Origin: Gemmatimonadota bacterium
GTDB taxonomy: Bacteria; Gemmatimonadota; Gemmatimonadetes; Longimicrobiales; Gaopeijiaceae
Direction: 5' to 3'
Assembly (NCBI GenBank): GCA_007127575.1
Contig: SKZC01000428.1
Coordinates: 1 to 7,191, forward strand
Length of the DNA: 7,191 nucleotides
This document shows, in pieces, positions 6,593-7,191 of the stretch (positions are counted from its first letter, which is position 1; every line of letters starts with the position of its first letter). The translations under genes and the position numbers were made by a program. The notes under the pieces were generated by a model that ran no database searches, had not been told where the DNA came from, and saw nothing but the letters and a program-made list of their open reading frames with translations.

Positions 6593-6981
6593 GGGGGGGT
6601 GCCTCCTTTGGCTTGTGAGTCGTCCTCTGTCCTCTCCCGCTTCATCTCGTCCAGTACGGCGTCCAGTCGCTGAAAGCGGCCTTCCCAGAACCGCCGGTAT
6701 TCCTCCAGCCACCCGACGGCTTCGGCCAGGGGCTCGGCTTCCAGCCGGCAGGGTCGTCGCTGGGCGTCTCGGCTGCGGGAAATGAGGCCGGCCTCCTCCA
6801 GCACCTTCAGGTGCCGGGAGATGGCCGGCTGGGTCATGTCGAAGGGTTCCGCAAGCTCGGTGACCGACGCTTCTCCCTCGGCGAGTCGGCCCAGGATCGC
6901 CCGCCTCGTGGGGTTGGCCAGGGCGGCGAAGGTGGCGTCCAGTCGGTCTCGAATCCCCTCTGTATAACTAGATCCTTTCAT
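6589..6981 (-). CDS. ArsR-family winged-helix transcriptional regulator
   Basis: DNA-binding repressor of the ArsR/SmtB superfamily, 130 aa. Seen: LDATFAALANPTRRAILGRLAEGEASVTELAEPFDMTQPAISRHLKVLEEAGLISR (14-69), with helix-turn-helix recognition helix TQPAISRHLKVL and a wing at about 68-80. The ELCVCDL metal-binding motif of arsenic sensors is absent, and C78 is the only cysteine. This suggests the SdpR-like, non-metal-sensing branch that often sits beside AHSA1-type genes. A charged C-terminal helix (WLEEYRRFWEGRFQRLDAVLDEM) probably serves dimerisation. The ATG at 6981 has no SD and follows an AT-rich segment. An in-frame TTG at 7017 would add 12 hydrophobic residues translated from what looks like promoter, so it is less likely. 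The stop overlaps the next ATG, and autoregulation of both genes is likely (inference). Confidence 0.9.
   Translation of the reverse strand: MKGSSYTEGIRDRLDATFAALANPTRRAILGRLAEGEASVTELAEPFDMTQPAISRHLKVLEEAGLISRSRDAQRRPCRLEAEPLAEAVGWLEEYRRFWEGRFQRLDAVLDEMKRERTEDDSQAKGGTPP
6602..6607 (-). promoter_or_regulatory. Shine-Dalgarno (AGGAGG) for the SRPBCC gene
   Basis: On the - strand AGGAGG lies inside the end of the ArsR gene, 9 nt upstream of the ATG at 6592. It fixes that start and shows that the second gene of the pair can recruit ribosomes itself, unlike the first. Confidence 0.75.
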
Positions 6982-7061
6982 AAGGAATATGTTATATATG
7001 GGGTATACGAAGCGCAAGGGGCTGAGGCGGGAGGTTCACACGGCCCTGTGGCCCGGGTCCC
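6982..7061 (-). promoter_or_regulatory. Putative ArsR-operon promoter/operator, AT-rich island
   Basis: This 80-nt gap lies between the stop of the right-hand gene and the ArsR ATG. Its part next to the ATG (6982-7010) is strikingly AT-rich on the - strand (GTATAC palindrome 7003-7008, then CATATATAACATATT) in otherwise GC-rich DNA. A possible -35 TTGCGC (7017-7012) pairs with a -10 of TAACAT (6994-6989, spacer 17) or TATAAC (6996-6991, spacer 15). Either would put the transcription start only a few nucleotides before the ATG. The AT island is also a good place for ArsR autorepression. Exact boxes are uncertain. Confidence 0.5.
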
Positions 7062-7191
7062 TCAGTGCACCGGCTCCAGCCTCACGATGGGGGTGGGATT
7101 GCCGTGGGTTCGGTCGTCGATGGCCACGTAAACGTACCCATCGGGTCCCTGCCGGACGTCCCGCACCCGCCCGAATCCCATGAGGAGGGCC
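7062..7191 (-). CDS. PQQ-dependent sugar dehydrogenase-like protein, C-terminal end (partial)
   Basis: Only the last 43 codons are in the window; the 5' part lies beyond the right edge. The - strand reads ALLMGFGRVRDVRQGPDG, then YVYVAIDDRTHGNPTPIVRLEPVH and a TGA stop at 7064-7062. GRVRDVRQGPDGYVYVA is the characteristic last blade of the soluble glucose/sorbosone-dehydrogenase family (YliI/aldose sugar dehydrogenase type), six-bladed propellers that oxidise sugars with PQQ and are usually exported. The family call rests on this terminal motif alone; substrate and signal peptide cannot be judged. It runs in the same direction as the ArsR gene, ending 80 nt before its ATG, and is probably a separate transcription unit because a promoter-like AT-rich island intervenes. 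Confidence 0.8.
   Translation of the reverse strand, partial: ALLMGFGRVRDVRQGPDGYVYVAIDDRTHGNPTPIVRLEPVH

Noticed and set aside
6593..6712. Upstream extension of the SRPBCC protein to 6712
   Set aside because: The extra residues are out-of-frame ArsR coding sequence. ATG 6592 has the SD and the ATGA overlap.
1..7191. CRISPR array, tRNA/rRNA, insertion sequence or attachment site
   Set aside because: Reading both strands I found no regularly spaced repeats, cloverleaf sequence, transposase motifs or long terminal inverted repeats.

Overview
The window is a GC-rich stretch of bacterial chromosome with tightly packed genes and no sign of mobile DNA. Lnt and a secreted, beta-strand-rich protein point to a diderm (Gram-negative-type) bacterium. 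The C5 haem-pathway enzyme HemL, the signal-peptide style and the composition would fit Gemmatimonadota or a similar high-GC phylum, but that placement is inference, not proof.

Left and centre (70-5631, + strand) hold a probable five-gene transcription unit: rimO (methylthiolation of ribosomal protein S12), hemL (5-aminolevulinate formation), an unrecognised secreted or outer-membrane-type protein, lnt (apolipoprotein N-acyltransferase) and a ferritin-like diiron protein. Gaps are 28 and 49 nt, then a 4-nt overlap into lnt, then 32 nt. The lnt start is the oddity. No ATG, GTG or TTG in its frame is compatible with a normal N-terminus, and the best candidate is a CTG in a CTGA overlap with the preceding stop, behind a strong Shine-Dalgarno (SD). 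The genes share the theme of housekeeping and envelope/iron metabolism: RimO needs Fe-S clusters, HemL leads to haem, the ferritin-like protein handles iron, and Lnt matures outer-membrane lipoproteins. No single pathway joins them.

Centre-right (5632-6027): a gap of about 170 nt, then a small FmdB-type zinc-ribbon gene on +.

Right (6092-7191, - strand): read leftwards from the right edge come the last 43 codons of a probable PQQ-dependent sugar dehydrogenase, then a two-gene operon. That operon encodes an ArsR-family repressor and an SRPBCC/AHSA1-family protein, coupled by an ATGA overlap. Its upstream region is a sharply AT-rich island inside GC-rich DNA. The repressor ATG has no visible SD and may be read from a leaderless or nearly leaderless mRNA.

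I see no CRISPR array, IS element, tRNA, rRNA or defence island. The window is mostly ordinary core genome. The points worth following are the lnt start codon, the secreted protein coupled to lnt, the Trp in the Lnt active-site motif, and the ArsR promoter.
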